Source: Gonioctena quinquepunctata (taxonomy: Eukaryota; Arthropoda; Insecta; Coleoptera; Chrysomelidae). Taken from it: a stretch of DNA of 64,000 nt. A program made the translations under genes and the position numbers. A model generated the notes under the pieces. That model was not told the DNA's origin, did not search any database, and saw only the letters and a list, made by a program, of their open reading frames with translations. The stretch covers positions 620,001 to 684,000 of the forward strand of contig JAFIRS010000167.1 of NCBI GenBank assembly GCA_018342105.1. Direction: 5' to 3'. Positions 33,885 to 46,429 of this stretch are shown in pieces. Position 1 is the stretch's first letter. Each line of letters begins with the position of its first letter.

Positions 33885-34090
33885 ATGTCCTCGATCGTTT
33901 AATTTTCAAAGAGTTGTTCTCGAAAAGAGCCTTTATTTTATCTCTATCCTTCTAAATCGTTGATATCGTAGAGTGTGGGACTCCACATTCCTTTGCAATT
34001 TCACTATTTGACTCGCCATTTTCTAATCTCCATATAATATGTGATTTTTCTTCAATATTAAACACTTTCCTATTTCTTTTTTGCGACATA
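33885..34090 (-). pseudogene. Pogo-like transposase N-terminus (helix-turn-helix)
   Basis: From the ATG at 34090 the minus strand reads MSQKRNRKVFNIEEKSHIIW, then ENGESNSEIAKECGVPHST and ISTI, stop, KDRDKIKALFE. This is the Psq-type helix-turn-helix that starts pogo/Tigger transposases. The TAG after ISTI and the lack of DDE sequence downstream show that only the DNA-binding part survives. Confidence 0.8.
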
Positions 34091-34496
34091 GTAACGCGTA
34101 AACACACGATCTAAACCAAAAGTTTTAAAATCAACCTGTAATTCACGCGGTCAACTATCGCACTGAATAAGTCGTAAAACATGCAAGGTCAAATGGCAAA
34201 GAGCGGAAAAGAGGTTCTATAGCAAAATATTCCTTCATATTATTAGTATAAAGGTGAAAATTGTTCGTAATGTTTTGTTTTGCTGGAATAGGTAAACGGT
34301 TGGTCGTTATAGCCAATGAATAGCCGATGAATATTGATAAAGTTTCGTCGTTTTAAGCGATATGTCGCTGTATCCGATGTCGTTATAGGCGGTATGTGTA
34401 CTTATTAGTTTATATAGATTCGGCCGGGACCTTGCCATTCGGTTGTTATAACCGATCTGTCGTTATAAACGATGTCGTTATATTCGGTTTTTACTG

Positions 34497-35584
34497 TATG
34501 TACATATTAAATACTTGGAGTTTGGAATTTTTATCATACAGAAGAGCTTTGTGAAGAAGTATTTGACGATTGGTCAAAGATGGTTCTTATAAACTTTCTC
34601 TGGATATCATTGAAATTGAAGTAATTTTTATATATCAAATTCTGATTTCATTCTTAGTAAAATATAGTCTTGGCTGACCAAGATCAAAACAATTTATCTT
34701 TTCTTTGTATAGAGCAAAAATCAATTTTTATTAAAATCATAAAATTTAATCTTAATTCTTCAATTTCAGTATTGAATATTACTGACAAATCTCAGCACAA
34801 GCTGATTTGTATGCTCAATTAATTTCAAGCAATAATCTCTTGATGAGATTACACTCATATGTAACAACTATGTGTTGAAGAGTGCATTGATAAATTCCAA
34901 ATTTCAAGAAGTTGAATTCTAGTATATCAAATGCTGACACAGGCAATATTGTTTTTCATGTTATATTGCTGAGAACACATTCAATGGACAAGGAGTTGAT
35001 GCTTGTAACTTCCACCTGATCGGTCTCCCAGCAGCCATAAGTACCCCCCTGATTACGAGCCACACGGCTACGTGAAGTCTAGCTACGAGCTACACAATCC
35101 ACAATCAGAGGCACATCGTCGTCGATAAAACCGACAGGTTCGGCAAATAAAAACAATATTTCTTTTTTTTTTTAACGAAATAAATTTGTCATACAGCAGA
35201 TATATGATACATATTTGTCAAATAACTGAAAATTATGTATATTTGTAAATAGACTAAGTTTGGTATTTGTTTTATTGTTGTAGTTTTTTACAGAAGGAAA
35301 TGTTATTTGATTTGCAATTATCATTGAATAGGAATTTGAATTTTTATCCTAATTTAACAAAAAAACTCTGGCGCATATTCAAATTCACAATTTCTAAAAC
35401 ATTTGCTTGAAACATAAATAAATTTGAAACTAGCAAGGCGATCCAAAGAACTCCACACCGCTCTTCACTGAATAGTCTGGGCATTCTATTACAATAATTA
35501 ACTTGTTTAACATTACAAATGTAATGATAGCATTGCAAATATATAGAAGTCTGATGATAACAAACGCTACGGGTGAACGTAACT
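34497..35584. other. No recognised feature
   Basis: AT-rich DNA with one GC-richer patch near 35010-35150. It may be worn transposon sequence. Nothing is assignable. Confidence 0.35.
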
Positions 35585-35760
35585 TTTCAAAATGAAAACT
35601 AATAAAAAACTGTCTTCGTTCATCAATGTCTCAGAACCGTTTAAATTCATTGGCGATGATGGCGATTGAAAATGATATATTGGAAAAGGTCAAGTTTCAA
35701 GATGTTTTAAACGATTTTGTATCTAAAAAAGTTAGAAGAGTTAATATTCAAACATATTGT
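35585..35760 (+). pseudogene. hAT C-terminal dimerisation region
   Basis: Reads CLRSSMSQNRLNSLAMMAIE and then FQDVLNDFVSKKVRRVN. The pattern LRSxMSQxRLxxLAxxxIE is the end of the hAT dimerisation domain. Strand and family fit the hAT transposase pieces at 26183-29440, so these are probably the two ends of one torn copy. Confidence 0.7.
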
Positions 35761-35884
35761 ACTTTACAAAATTATTTTCGTTTTAAAAACACCAACCACT
35801 CGAAATTGTATTGTATTTTATTGATGTATTTAATAAAAAAATACGAATACTTTCCTTTCATTTGTTTTATTGTTTAATAATAGC

Positions 35885-36415
35885 AGAAAATATAATTCCC
35901 TCCCAGCCAGATTCGGAAAATGTTCCTCTCACATTTCTCAATGGTACACTAAAACCATATGAATCCTTATTCCTTACACCACTAGAAGTGCGAGAGGCTA
36001 TAAAAATTCTGAAAAATTCACCCTATTTGGACTATTATGAGTAACCAACCTATTCAATTCATGTTTCACGTCCGGTAGATTTCGCGAATACCTCAAAATT
36101 TTCAAAATAATCCCGATTTCCAAAAAAGGGAACTCAAAATTGGTCGACAATTACCGACAAATCTCAATTGTCCCAATACTGGGAAAAATCCTCGAAATTC
36201 TCCTAAAAAACAGACTCGCCGCCTATTGTTCGGCTAAACAACTACTGGACGATGCACAATTTGGCTTTCGCTCTAGAACTTCTACAGTTGACGCTCTATT
36301 GAAGGTGGTCAGAGGCATAGTGGATGGCCTTGAGAAAAAGGAACACGTTGCTATCACTCTGTGCGACCTCTCCAAGGCCTCAACTGTGTCTCCTACGACA
36401 TTCTTCTAGAAAAAA
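35885..36415 (+). pseudogene. Jockey-like LINE RT fragment
   Basis: Reads LTPLEVREAIKILKNSP, then IPISKKGNSKLVDNYRQIS, VPILGKILEILLKNRLAAYC, AQFGFRSRTSTVDALLKVV and ITLCDLSKA. This is the RT fingers up to the first catalytic Asp (CDLSKAFD in relatives), with FD lost. A stop near 36042 and a frameshift divide it, and the rest of the LINE is missing. Confidence 0.75.
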
Positions 36416-36609
36416 TGTGTGACTGTTGGATGTAAACTGTTTGATGTAATTTTCGAGCAAATAATAATTTTTCGCAACATTTCTTGAATTAATTTCATAA
36501 ATCTCATATTCTTTATTTTCGCCATTAAATGTGTAAAAAACATTAAAACCAAAATAACTATAACCAAATTCACAACAAAACATCGTAACATTCATCGATT
36601 TATCTCAAT

Positions 36610-37512
36610 AATCTTATAAAGAACATTCATCATTCAGTAAGCCGTCCTTCCGGTTCTATACAAATTATAGTTCTTTCATTCACAGACTTTGTGGAATTTT
36701 TAATAAATAGGGGATTTATATTAGCACAACACTCCCAAATGGTATTCTCTAAATGTTCTTTGTTTGCAAATGGTCTGTGCTTATACACTTTCTGTTTCAG
36801 ATAACCCCATAGAAAAAAGTCCATTGGAGATAAGCCTGGTGATCTTGGTGGCCAATAATCTTCCTAATCTCGTCCTATCACTTTGCCCCTAAACATCTGA
36901 CTGAGACACTGTTTCACTTCTACCTTTAGGTGGATCGGTGCCTCGTCAAGCTGATACCACAAATTTCGTCAGAGGCAGATTATCCAAAACTTCAGACAAC
37001 TGATTCATAATGAAATTTCTGTACATGTCTGCATTCAAATTTTCTCGAAAAAAATATGGTCCAATTATTTGGTTATGTAATAAACCACAACACACATTTG
37101 TCTTGAATGAATATTGGTCACGGCATTCTATTACAAAATTTGGATTATTGTTGGACCACCAGCGACAATTTTGGGAACTAACTGTTCTGTTCGACGTGAA
37201 AGTTGCCTCGTCTGTCCATAAAATCCTGTAGGGAAATGTGATATCATTTTCTCTTTCACCTCGGAACCAAAATGAAAATCCTGCTCGAGTATCGAAATCT
37301 CTTTCTTTAAGAGTGTGTATACCTTATTGGATTATGTGGTTTCTTGAAACGATTGTCCACAGAGCCAGTTTCTTTGAATGTTTTCAATATCCTTCACACA
37401 GTATATTTCTTCCTGGATGCCGGTGATTGAAAATACAAGCATCATCTGGATATGGCACATTCTCACCACTTAAAAGAACGATTTCCACTTTGTCTTGTGT
37501 GGATAACATTGT
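36610..37512 (-). pseudogene. Mariner-like transposase (copy E)
   Basis: The minus-strand start at 37512 reads MLSTQDKVEIVLLSGENVPY, the N-terminal helix-turn-helix entry of this transposase group. It continues RILWTDEATF (first Asp, about 37215), NCRWWSNNNPNFVIECRDQ, IIGPYFFRENLNADMYRNF and, after loss of the QQDG segment, SPGLSPMDFFLWGYLKQK (third Asp near 36824). The second catalytic Asp is not found. Inverted termini could not be located. Confidence 0.75.
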
Positions 37513-38426
37513 ACATAAAACTTATTTGTGAATTATAAATGTAGGAAAATCTGTACACAAAACAACTCGATTTATTAAACGCAATTATTTGACATAAACT
37601 AAAAATTTGTTTCAAAAGCCTACTAAGAGAAAATTTTATTTTGATTCGATCAATTGTTCTATTTTCTTCCCGAGATGTTGCATTAGTCTTGTATTGTTTA
37701 AAATCACGAAATTTTATATAATGTTTAGTACAAATCGCCAGAACGAAAGTCTTTTGAATAGTTATGAAACTGTAGGTCATTCTTTAGTTTACAGAAAAGT
37801 ATGATATTTCGGGTTTGTTTGTAACTGAATTATTGGTCAGAAAAATAATCAAACTGGATAAAAATCTATTAAAAAAAAATAAGGGTGTAATAAAACTGAA
37901 GAGAAATTCGTTTATTCGATTACTGACATATTAACGTCCGAATCAGTTTCACAATGAAATGAAAAAACTACATGAACTTTGCAACAACAAAGACGAATTT
38001 CTGGAGGTGCATTTATTTTTTTTTCTGGTAACAGGCCAATGTGGGTATTTTCTGGGCAAGATATGATATTGAAGTCTCGTATTCATCAAAATTATGAAAT
38101 TTGATTCATTTTTCGTTCGAATCAGTAGAGCGAAAGATTAGAAAAATTAAAAAAATTGGAAAAAGCCGAAGTGACAGTGGAGGAAAGGTATAAAATTGGA
38201 AACTGAGCAAATTTTTTCCTTGGCATTTTTCGAAATTTCTAAAAAAAATTGATTTTTTGAGGATTTTTCAAAAAATGTCAAATTTTACAGGCTTAGAGTA
38301 GCACATGACAAAAGGAAAGGGGCTGTTTTTCACTCATTTTCCAAGCACAAACTAACTGCGAAGTCAAATTTTCATTATATCTATTAATAAAAAAAGTTCC
38401 ATATGTTGCGTACTTTATGTGTGACA

Positions 38427-38430
<4 letters not shown>
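37513..38430. other. No recognised feature
   Basis: AT-rich DNA. The right edge TGTGTGACACTGTATATA (38418-38436) could be a mariner-like terminus beside a TA repeat, but I found no partner end. Confidence 0.3.

Positions 38431-38462
<32 letters not shown>
38431..38462. repeat. TA microsatellite
   Basis: Uninterrupted (TA)n, about 32 bp. Confidence 0.95.
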
Positions 38463-39700
<1,238 letters not shown>

Positions 39701-39774
39701 ACCAACTTTTCATAATGAATTTACCACGAATAGTTAGCGATAATTTTCTAAGATATTTGATATCAAGCACCCAG

Positions 39775-40660
39775 CAAACATGTTACGCGTGGGCCTCTAG
39801 AGGCACTTTGAATACCTCCGACAGACAACATAACCAGGCCATAATCATGATACGTCGTCGGCCCGGCTAGCCCGTGTCGCGACGGCCATGAGTAGGCCTC
39901 CAGACTACCACCCGCTTTATTACATAGCGGGACTTCAGCGGATAGACAGAGTTAAGATGAACTGATATTTCATGGTACAGATTATGGTGCGATTGGGTCA
40001 ACCGCGTCATTTCACTGTTGGGATTTCATCAATGATCTATGCAAATATACAGGGGCATCCAATTCAAAATACAGTACATGAAAGTATTGAGTATTTCGGA
40101 AGGCAATGAGCATAAAGACTACCACCCGCTTTATTACATAGCGAGACTTCAGCGGATAGACAGAGTTAAGATGAACTGATATTTCATGGTACAGATTATG
40201 GTGCGATTGCGGGTATCCTACTAATCAACCGCGTCATTTCACTGTTGGGATTTCATCAATGATCTATGCAAATATACAGGGGCGTCCAATTCAAAATACA
40301 GTACATGAAAGTATTGAGTATCTTGGAAGGCGATGAGCATAAAGACGGTTTCAATGAAAACAAAATGGCCCATATAAGCGCCTAGCATTATATATTCGAA
40401 AACAGTGAAACTTCATTGGAGATAGGTCATTATTGTACACAATAAATTCACCAAACATTCAGAATCGACTGATTCATGGACTAGATATATACAATTCACT
40501 GTTTTCACTCTCTGAAGCCACTAATTGTAGAGGATTTCTGAAACTATAGAGCCAGATTGTTCCTATTTACCTAAACAGACAACTTTTTTATTGTATCCCA
40601 AATGGTTTCCAAAATACTCATCCATATTTCCCAGATATTGCATTTTCCCCTTTTCTAAAA
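39775..40660 (-). mobile_element. Partial transposon end with tandem duplication
   Basis: Inverse of the right portion (62310-62983) of the element at 61869-62983, starting with the same terminus CCCAGCAAACATG. A block of about 215-230 bp (GACTACCACCCGCTTTATTAC to GGCAATGAGCATAAA) is present twice in tandem, 39902-40117 and 40118-40348; the second copy keeps GCGGGTATCCTACTAATC which the first lacks. The far end of the transposon is missing. Confidence 0.75.
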
Positions 40661-40674
40661 TACCTAGAAAGTTC

Positions 40675-41390
40675 AGCAACAAATTTAGAAATCGAAAAAA
40701 TGTTTAATGTTTTTCATAATTCAAAATTGAAAACCCCAATGTTTTTCATTACATTCAAAAACGTACTCCTAGCGCTTCTGATGGACGTATGCATCGTTAC
40801 TTCACCCAGTTCAAATTTTTACCGCTAGTTGCTTCGAACTGTCAACTATAATTTCATCTTTCTTCGTTTATATGTTTACTAATATTTTTATCAATTGAGT
40901 ATTTTCAATTGTTACTGAAACATCACATAAAAGTGAGGTAGAATTTATGTTTGGTTATAAGAAATAGTATTGTCTATCAATATTCCTGAAACAACCACAA
41001 TCGGCGCTAGTGTTTGGAGGAAGTTATTCAACTGAAGGTCAAATCAAGTTTGAATTGAGGAGCACCTTTAATTTTGAAAATTTCGACAAAATTTCGGGAT
41101 AGAGAAATTATTTTCACAAAATGTATTTTTTTAGCACTGAACTGATGCAAATAAAAAATAAAACGATAATTAAAAAATATTAGTAAAATATATAAAGGAA
41201 GAAAGGAGAGATTATAGATGACAGTTCGAAGCAACTAGAGGTAAAAGTTTGAACTGTGTAAACGATGCATACGTCCATCAGAGGCGCTAGGAGTACGTTT
41301 TTGAATGTGCTGAAAAAATTGGCGTTTTCAATTTCGAATTATGAAAAACATTAAATATTTTTTCGATTCCCAAGTTTGTTGTTGTTTGTT
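40675..41390. mobile_element. Foldback element next to the OXCT1 3' end
   Basis: Arms of about 220 bp (40675-40900 and 41170-41390) are inverted copies: ACGTACTCCTAGCGC and GATGCATACGTCCATCAGAGG appear with their complements in the opposite arm. The middle 270 bp is not symmetrical and encodes nothing evident. Confidence 0.75.
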
Positions 41391-41677
41391 ATTCATATAT
41401 TTTATAGTATACCTGACACAGTAAATTATTTATCATTGGGTTTAAATATTGGCGGCCAAAATTCACCACAAATATCATTAACAATGTGAATGAAACAATG
41501 CACAAACCTTCGGTAATGAAAACTATTTATAAAAAATTACAAGTACCTTTCTAAAAAACCATTTCCCCCAATCTTCCAGAAAAACAAATATTAAAAAACA
41601 CCATGAATGTAATAAATGTATAATCACCAACAAAAAATAAAATATATGAATGCACTTTAGCCTTAACAGAGAATCAT

Positions 41678-41995
41678 TCAATCAACTTTAATTTGTCCCA
41701 TGGGCTTCAAATCTTCTGCCACCTGGAAATCACACCCTGTTGACATCAAGACATCCTCAACCCCCACCCCCTCGGCAATCTCAATAAGGGTGAGGCCATT
41801 TTCAGGATGAACGTCGAAAACAGCTTTTTCGGTGATGATCATGTTGACACATTGTTTTCCTGTTAACGGCAAGTCGCAGTTCGCAAGAATTTTGTGGCTA
41901 CCGTCTTTAGCGGAATGTTCCATACAAACGACGACTTTCGTGCCTGGTGCTGCTACGAGATCCATGGCTCCTCCCATACCTTTCACTAGTTTTCC
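41678..41995 (-). CDS. OXCT1: OXCT1/SCOT terminal exon
   Basis: Encodes the end of succinyl-CoA:3-ketoacid CoA transferase, the mitochondrial matrix enzyme that moves CoA from succinyl-CoA to acetoacetate in ketone-body breakdown. On the minus strand TTGCTTTAG precedes GGA AAA CTA GTG; translation GKLVKGMGGAMDLVAAPGTK, PLTGKQCVNMIITEKAVFDV, GLTLIEIAEGV, STGCDF and a TGA after GQIKVD match the family C-terminus closely. The real exon starts at the acceptor, not at an ATG. The upstream exon (58695-58770) ends WMIP, and the join WMIP|GKLVKG is in phase 0. No defect is seen. The catalytic Glu lies in an earlier exon outside this window. Confidence 0.93.
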   Translation of the reverse strand, partial: GKLVKGMGGAMDLVAAPGTKVVVCMEHSAKDGSHKILANCDLPLTGKQCVNMIITEKAVFDVHPENGLTLIEIAEGVGVEDVLMSTGCDFQVAEDLKPMGQIKVD

Positions 41996-42001
41996 CTAAA
42001 G

Positions 42002-42699
42002 CAACAGACACATCAGATATCAGGTGGTGATTTCAGCATCAGTTAAAGTAGTTTTGATAGTAAAAAAAAAGAAGTTTTTTATTTTCATATAGTAGTAGTT
42101 TTACACAGTAGTAACATGTAACACACGATTTTCTTAGAAGAATGTGTGTGTGCTACGTCTAACAATCAACTAGATTTACAATAAATGTTAAGTAATTGTT
42201 AGCAAACAAGTTAGGAAATGGTAATAAAAATAAATTATTTTAGTATTGGTACTGGTTCATATCGATACCAACTCATCCTAAATTACCAATGAAATGATAC
42301 GGATAAATGAAATAGTTGTTTATATTACATTAAGAGGTCATAGATCAACTTGTGGTAATAACACAAGTGTAATAATATATTCTAGTGTGTGTGATAATAT
42401 ATTCTAGCATCTGTGTAAAGTACAATAACTCACATACTTTCTTTCTCATCAAAGTTGTTTGTGTGGACCTAAATTAATTTATTTACTATATCCACCCAAC
42501 GATTCTTTTGTTAAGTGACTTTTTTGCCCCAATTCATTAAATAGCTTTTTCGGGAAATCATATAATCTCATATTGTGGCTATTGAACTCGCATATTCATG
42601 GTTGGTGAAGAAGATTTCCATAAAACTTTGGTACTAAGTATAAGGACAAGGACAGACATCATACGTTCTACTAATTCAAGGAATTTCGAAAAAATTAAA
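42002..42699. other. Intron sequence without recognised feature
   Basis: AT-rich intronic DNA directly upstream of the OXCT1 acceptor. Confidence 0.45.
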
Positions 42700-43455
42700 A
42701 AATAATTGATAAACAAACTTTTTAAAGACAAGCATTTATTCGAAGGCACTAAAAAGTAAAAAATAATTGTTTTGGATGTGTGACGTAGGTTATTCCGTGA
42801 GTTATAGATTCAAAAGCTTGTTGCGCAAAGTTTTCAGTTCGAAGACAAAAGCGACAAGCTTTTGAATCTATAACTCACGAATAACCTACGTCACACATCC
42901 AAAGCAATTATTTTTTACTTTTAGTGCATTTGAATAAAAGCTTGTCTTCAAAAAGTGTTTTTATTATTTATTTCATTTTGTGCTTTTTAGTACTTAAGTA
43001 CGCCTTAAGCTTTACATTTTTGTTAAAGCATCGATATTATGAGGCTTTTTTTCCTGTAAGTTCTGAGCTATCTAATCTTTCAATGGGGAGACCATCTAAA
43101 GATTAACTCATCCGTCATCTTGGAGTTGCCATCTCCCAATTTATGAATTTTAACTAAAAATCAATAATCTTCGACTAAATTCATAATATCTCCAACTCCA
43201 AAAACCCCGACATTCCAATTTTGAATCGAATGATTATAATTACAAAACTCGTCCGTCATCTTGAATTTGTGAATTTTGACAGAAGATTCATAATCTCCGA
43301 CTCCGAAAACCCCCACATACAAATTTTGAATAGAATCGGACCATAATCACAATACTCCTCCGCCATTTTGGAGCCGCCATATTAAATTTATGAATTTTGA
43401 CAAAAAATTCATAATTTCCGACCCCGGAAACCCCACATACCAATTTTGAATCACA
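42700..43455 (+). mobile_element. Satellite element with palindromic head (copy 2)
   Basis: Palindrome at about 42709-42957: GGATGTGTGACGTAGGTTATT on the left, AATAACCTACGTCACACATCC on the right. The linker with GAGACCATCTAAAGATTAA (43087) follows, then an array of about three to four units (43100-43455) with ACATACCAATTTTGAAT. The tail is missing; the array stops at 43455 beside the gypsy remnant. Same orientation as copies 1 and 3. Confidence 0.75.
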
Positions 43456-43601
43456 CAACCCTATCAGAGCATAAAAGATTGCTTGTTTGAGACTGTATAA
43501 TAGAATTTTGTCCCTGATTTATCAGTGATGCTGATTGCACAAAACTACCTTCTCGGCATACATTCGAATTTGAATTGTTCAACCTCTCCATTACCGACGT
43601 A

Positions 43602-44887
43602 TCATTGGTGAGAATTACCATTTTCGGAGTCCTCTTTGTTCAAATTTATTTCCGAATTATTATGAGTCACACCAGTAGTACCTTCAATGATTTGGTTAAT
43701 GTGTCGTCTCCAGGTTCTGTTCAATTCAGGAATATATATGATGTATGATCGAGGACCAATAACTTTTTTTATTATACCTTTTATCCATGAAATTTTATTC
43801 GGATTCCTATAATCTTTCACTCCTACATGATCATTGACTTGAAGTTTTTTATTCCTTCGACCTTCATAATATTTCTTTTGATTACTCTGAGTTCTACGTA
43901 CTTTTTCAAATAATAATCCAGAATTATTATTAAATTTATCTAAACCTTTTTCATCATTATCTAAATCCGGTTTCATCATATCAAAAACACTAATTTTTCT
44001 ACAAACATCAAATCAGATGGTGTCACCCCAGTTGTGCAATGAGGTGTTATTTGCTAAGTTGACAAATTTTTTTTAAGGATCTGATTTAAATTATTCATAT
44101 TTCCTTTCTCCAGAGTTTTTTTAAGATTATTTTTTAGTCTTCACTGCATTTTTAGCAACTCCATTAGAAGCTGGATGGTATCCCGGTGAGTTAATAAAAG
44201 TAATACCTTTCATTTTCAAAAAATTCGTAAATTCGAATGACTTAAAATATTGGGCATTATCAGATACTAGTACTTTAGGTAACCCAAACCTAGCAAATTT
44301 ATTTCTTAGAGCATTTACCGTTGTTTCTGAAGTCATTGATGAAGTAACGATTGCCTCAATCCATTTCGTAGGTGTGTTCACAACTAGGAAATATTTTCCT
44401 TTGAAAGGACCCATGAAATCAATATGAAGACGATGCCAAGGATTCTTTGGATAGTCCCAGGTCATCAATATATGTTGATTGGATGAATTTCATGCTTCCA
44501 TACAATTTTCACAAGATTTTATCATTATTGATTTGAGGCCACCATACAAAAGAACGAGCTAAACTCTTGGTTTTTAACAATTCCTAGATGAGAAGAGTGT
44601 AACTGTGCTAAAACTTTCCTCTGTAGTTTTTCTGGTATGACTATTTTATAACCCAACATAAGACATCCTTTTTCGAAATATAACTGATTTTTGAAATTTT
44701 CAAAAGATTTGCTATTTTGATCAACTTTATTTGGCCATCCAAACTCTATATAATGACCAATTTTTTTCAACTGTTCATCTAGTTGCGTTTCTTTTGATAT
44801 TTCCCGCCAATCAACTGGTAAACTTTCATTATCAGTAACATAATTGAAATAAGAGCCACACAATTCTTCTTCCAAAGGAACATCCAA
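43602..44887 (-). pseudogene. Gypsy integrase
   Basis: Three pieces: the zinc-binding N-terminal region with LQRKVLAQLHSSHLGIVK (44887-44525), the core with WHRLHIDFMGPFKGKYFLVV and VLVSDNAQYF (44468-44127; two catalytic Asp), and the C-terminal domain (43979-43602). The third catalytic position reads SNGVAKNAVKT, with Lys where relatives have Glu, so catalysis is lost. Frames change between pieces. Confidence 0.75.
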
Positions 44888-45095
44888 AAGAAGCCTCGAG
44901 AAACAATCTGCATTATTGTCCTTCGTATTAACATATTTAATTTCATATGTGAAAGATGATAAAAATATTGCCCATCTTTGAAGACGATTCGCTATTAATT
45001 ACGGAATTTCCTTCTTAGGTGAGAACAATGCAGTCAATGGTTTGTGATCTGTTGCCAAAATGAATTTTTGGCCATAAAGATATTGTGAAAATATC
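44880..45095 (-). pseudogene. Gypsy RNase H remnant
   Basis: Minus strand reads LYGQKFILATDHKPLTALFS, PKKEIP, stop, LIANRLQRWAIFLSSF and KDNNADCFSRL. ATDHKPL is the conserved RNase H motif of gypsy elements. It is interrupted by a TAA and cut by the LINE insertion upstream. Confidence 0.7.
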
Positions 45096-45097
45096 TT

Positions 45098-45545
45098 AAT
45101 AATAATAATAATAAATAGGTTTATTCACGAATTTATACAAATAAAATTTAAAAATACACAGTAGTAGTATAGATACGATTGATGAATAAACAGGGACAAA
45201 TCACTGAAGCAGTCATTACGCTGCTTGTGCGTGACATTCAAAACTAAAATATACAATATAAGACTAAAAATAAAAAACTAAAGAATAGGATATGATGATG
45301 ATGGTGCAAAGGTAGACAAGTTCGTGTTTTTGGCGTCATATTCGGTAGGTATGTTGTCACTTTCGGTATTTTTGTAGTCACAATCGTGTATTTGGGCCAT
45401 ATTCGGTAAGAATATTGTGACATTATTTTATTTTTTCATCTCAATAGATTATGAAAAAAACCACGTTCATTTTCCATAATCCATAACTTAAGTTTACTTT
45501 TATGCTGCCTACAGATAATTTCAAAGGCAATTTAGGGTTGAAATG
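45098..45545 (-). mobile_element. LINE 3' end inserted in gypsy
   Basis: Plus strand begins TTAATAATAATAATAATAAA and TAGGTTTATTCACG, so the minus strand ends with AATAAA and an (ATT)n tail. No coding part is confidently left. Confidence 0.6.
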
Positions 45546-45548
45546 GAT

Positions 45549-45960
45549 TCATATTTTAGCTGATGATAACATTTGTTTTATCTTATTGAAAGATATATTG
45601 CATTCTTCCGACCATTCGAAAGAGTCATTTTTCTTCAATAAATTGTAAAGAGGATGCAAATGTGTTGAACAGTTATCTAAAAATGTATGATAATAATTGA
45701 CTAATTCAAGAAAAGATTGCAATTTTTGTTTATTATTTGGTATTGGAGCCTCTGTGATTGCCCGAATTTTATCAGGACAAGTTTGCAACCCCGTTTTGTC
45801 AACTATATAACCCAAATACTTTACTGACTTTCTAAAAAACTCACATTTGTCCATTGCTACTGTCAAACTGGAGTTAAATACCCTCTTCTGTCATTCGCTT
45901 CAACTCTGATTCTACTTTGTCTTTCAGTGCGAAAGGTAATGTTCTAGCCTTGAAATTTTT
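45549..45960 (-). pseudogene. Gypsy reverse-transcriptase remnant with core deletion
   Basis: The minus strand reads PFALKDKVESELKRMTEEGI (RT start, about 45945-45885) and then jumps to MDKCEFFRKSVKYLGYIVD and LQSFLELVNYYHTFLDNCS (end of RT and connection). The ~200 residues with the catalytic Asp pair are missing. Confidence 0.7.
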
Positions 45961-46141
45961 TGGAATTATATAATTTTATATTGTGAGGTGTGCCTTCTTT
46001 CCCTTGAAACAGCCAATATTATTGGAAAAAACTTTACAATATTGCCTTTTTAGGCTATCAATAATATTTTGTACATCTGAATTGGATCCTTTCTGATCAT
46101 CCAATTTATTGACTTATAAATTAAATAATTTAAAAAAATCC

Positions 46142-46408
46142 CTATATAATAAAGGAGGAATTTTGTACAACATATAAAATTATATTGTGCTTTTTACCTC
46201 TATATGTTATTGGTGCAGTAATATAACCTACTGGATTGATTCGTGAACCTGTATAACTCACTAATGTTTTATTAGTATCAAATAATTTGAATGGTTTTAG
46301 AAAATTATTTTTGAAATTATCAGGAATTAACGATATTGAGGCTCCCGTGTCCAATTCAAATTCGAACTCTAAATAATTTAAGTATAGCTTCTTTGTGAAA
46401 AGAAGCAC
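46142..46408 (-). pseudogene. Gypsy aspartic protease
   Basis: LEFEFELDTGASISLIP contains the DTGAS active-site motif of retroviral-type proteases, followed by VSYTGSRINPVGYITAPITY. This piece is open for 88 codons but is disconnected from intact neighbours. Confidence 0.75.
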
Positions 46409-46429
46409 ATTTTTCAGAAAAATCGGTAT

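Larger units (their letters stand above)
32518..34496. mobile_element. Pogo/Tigger-like element
   Basis: The left end CATAAAAACCGGATATAACGAC and the right end inverted CAGTAAAAACCGAATATAACGAC are terminal repeats, with TA at both borders. Further CGTTATA-type motifs recur inside both ends (for example GTCGTTATAAAC and GTTGTTATAAGC). The transposase N-terminus lies on the minus strand near the right end. An internally deleted LINE (32607-33740) sits in the left part and replaces the catalytic region. Confidence 0.8.
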
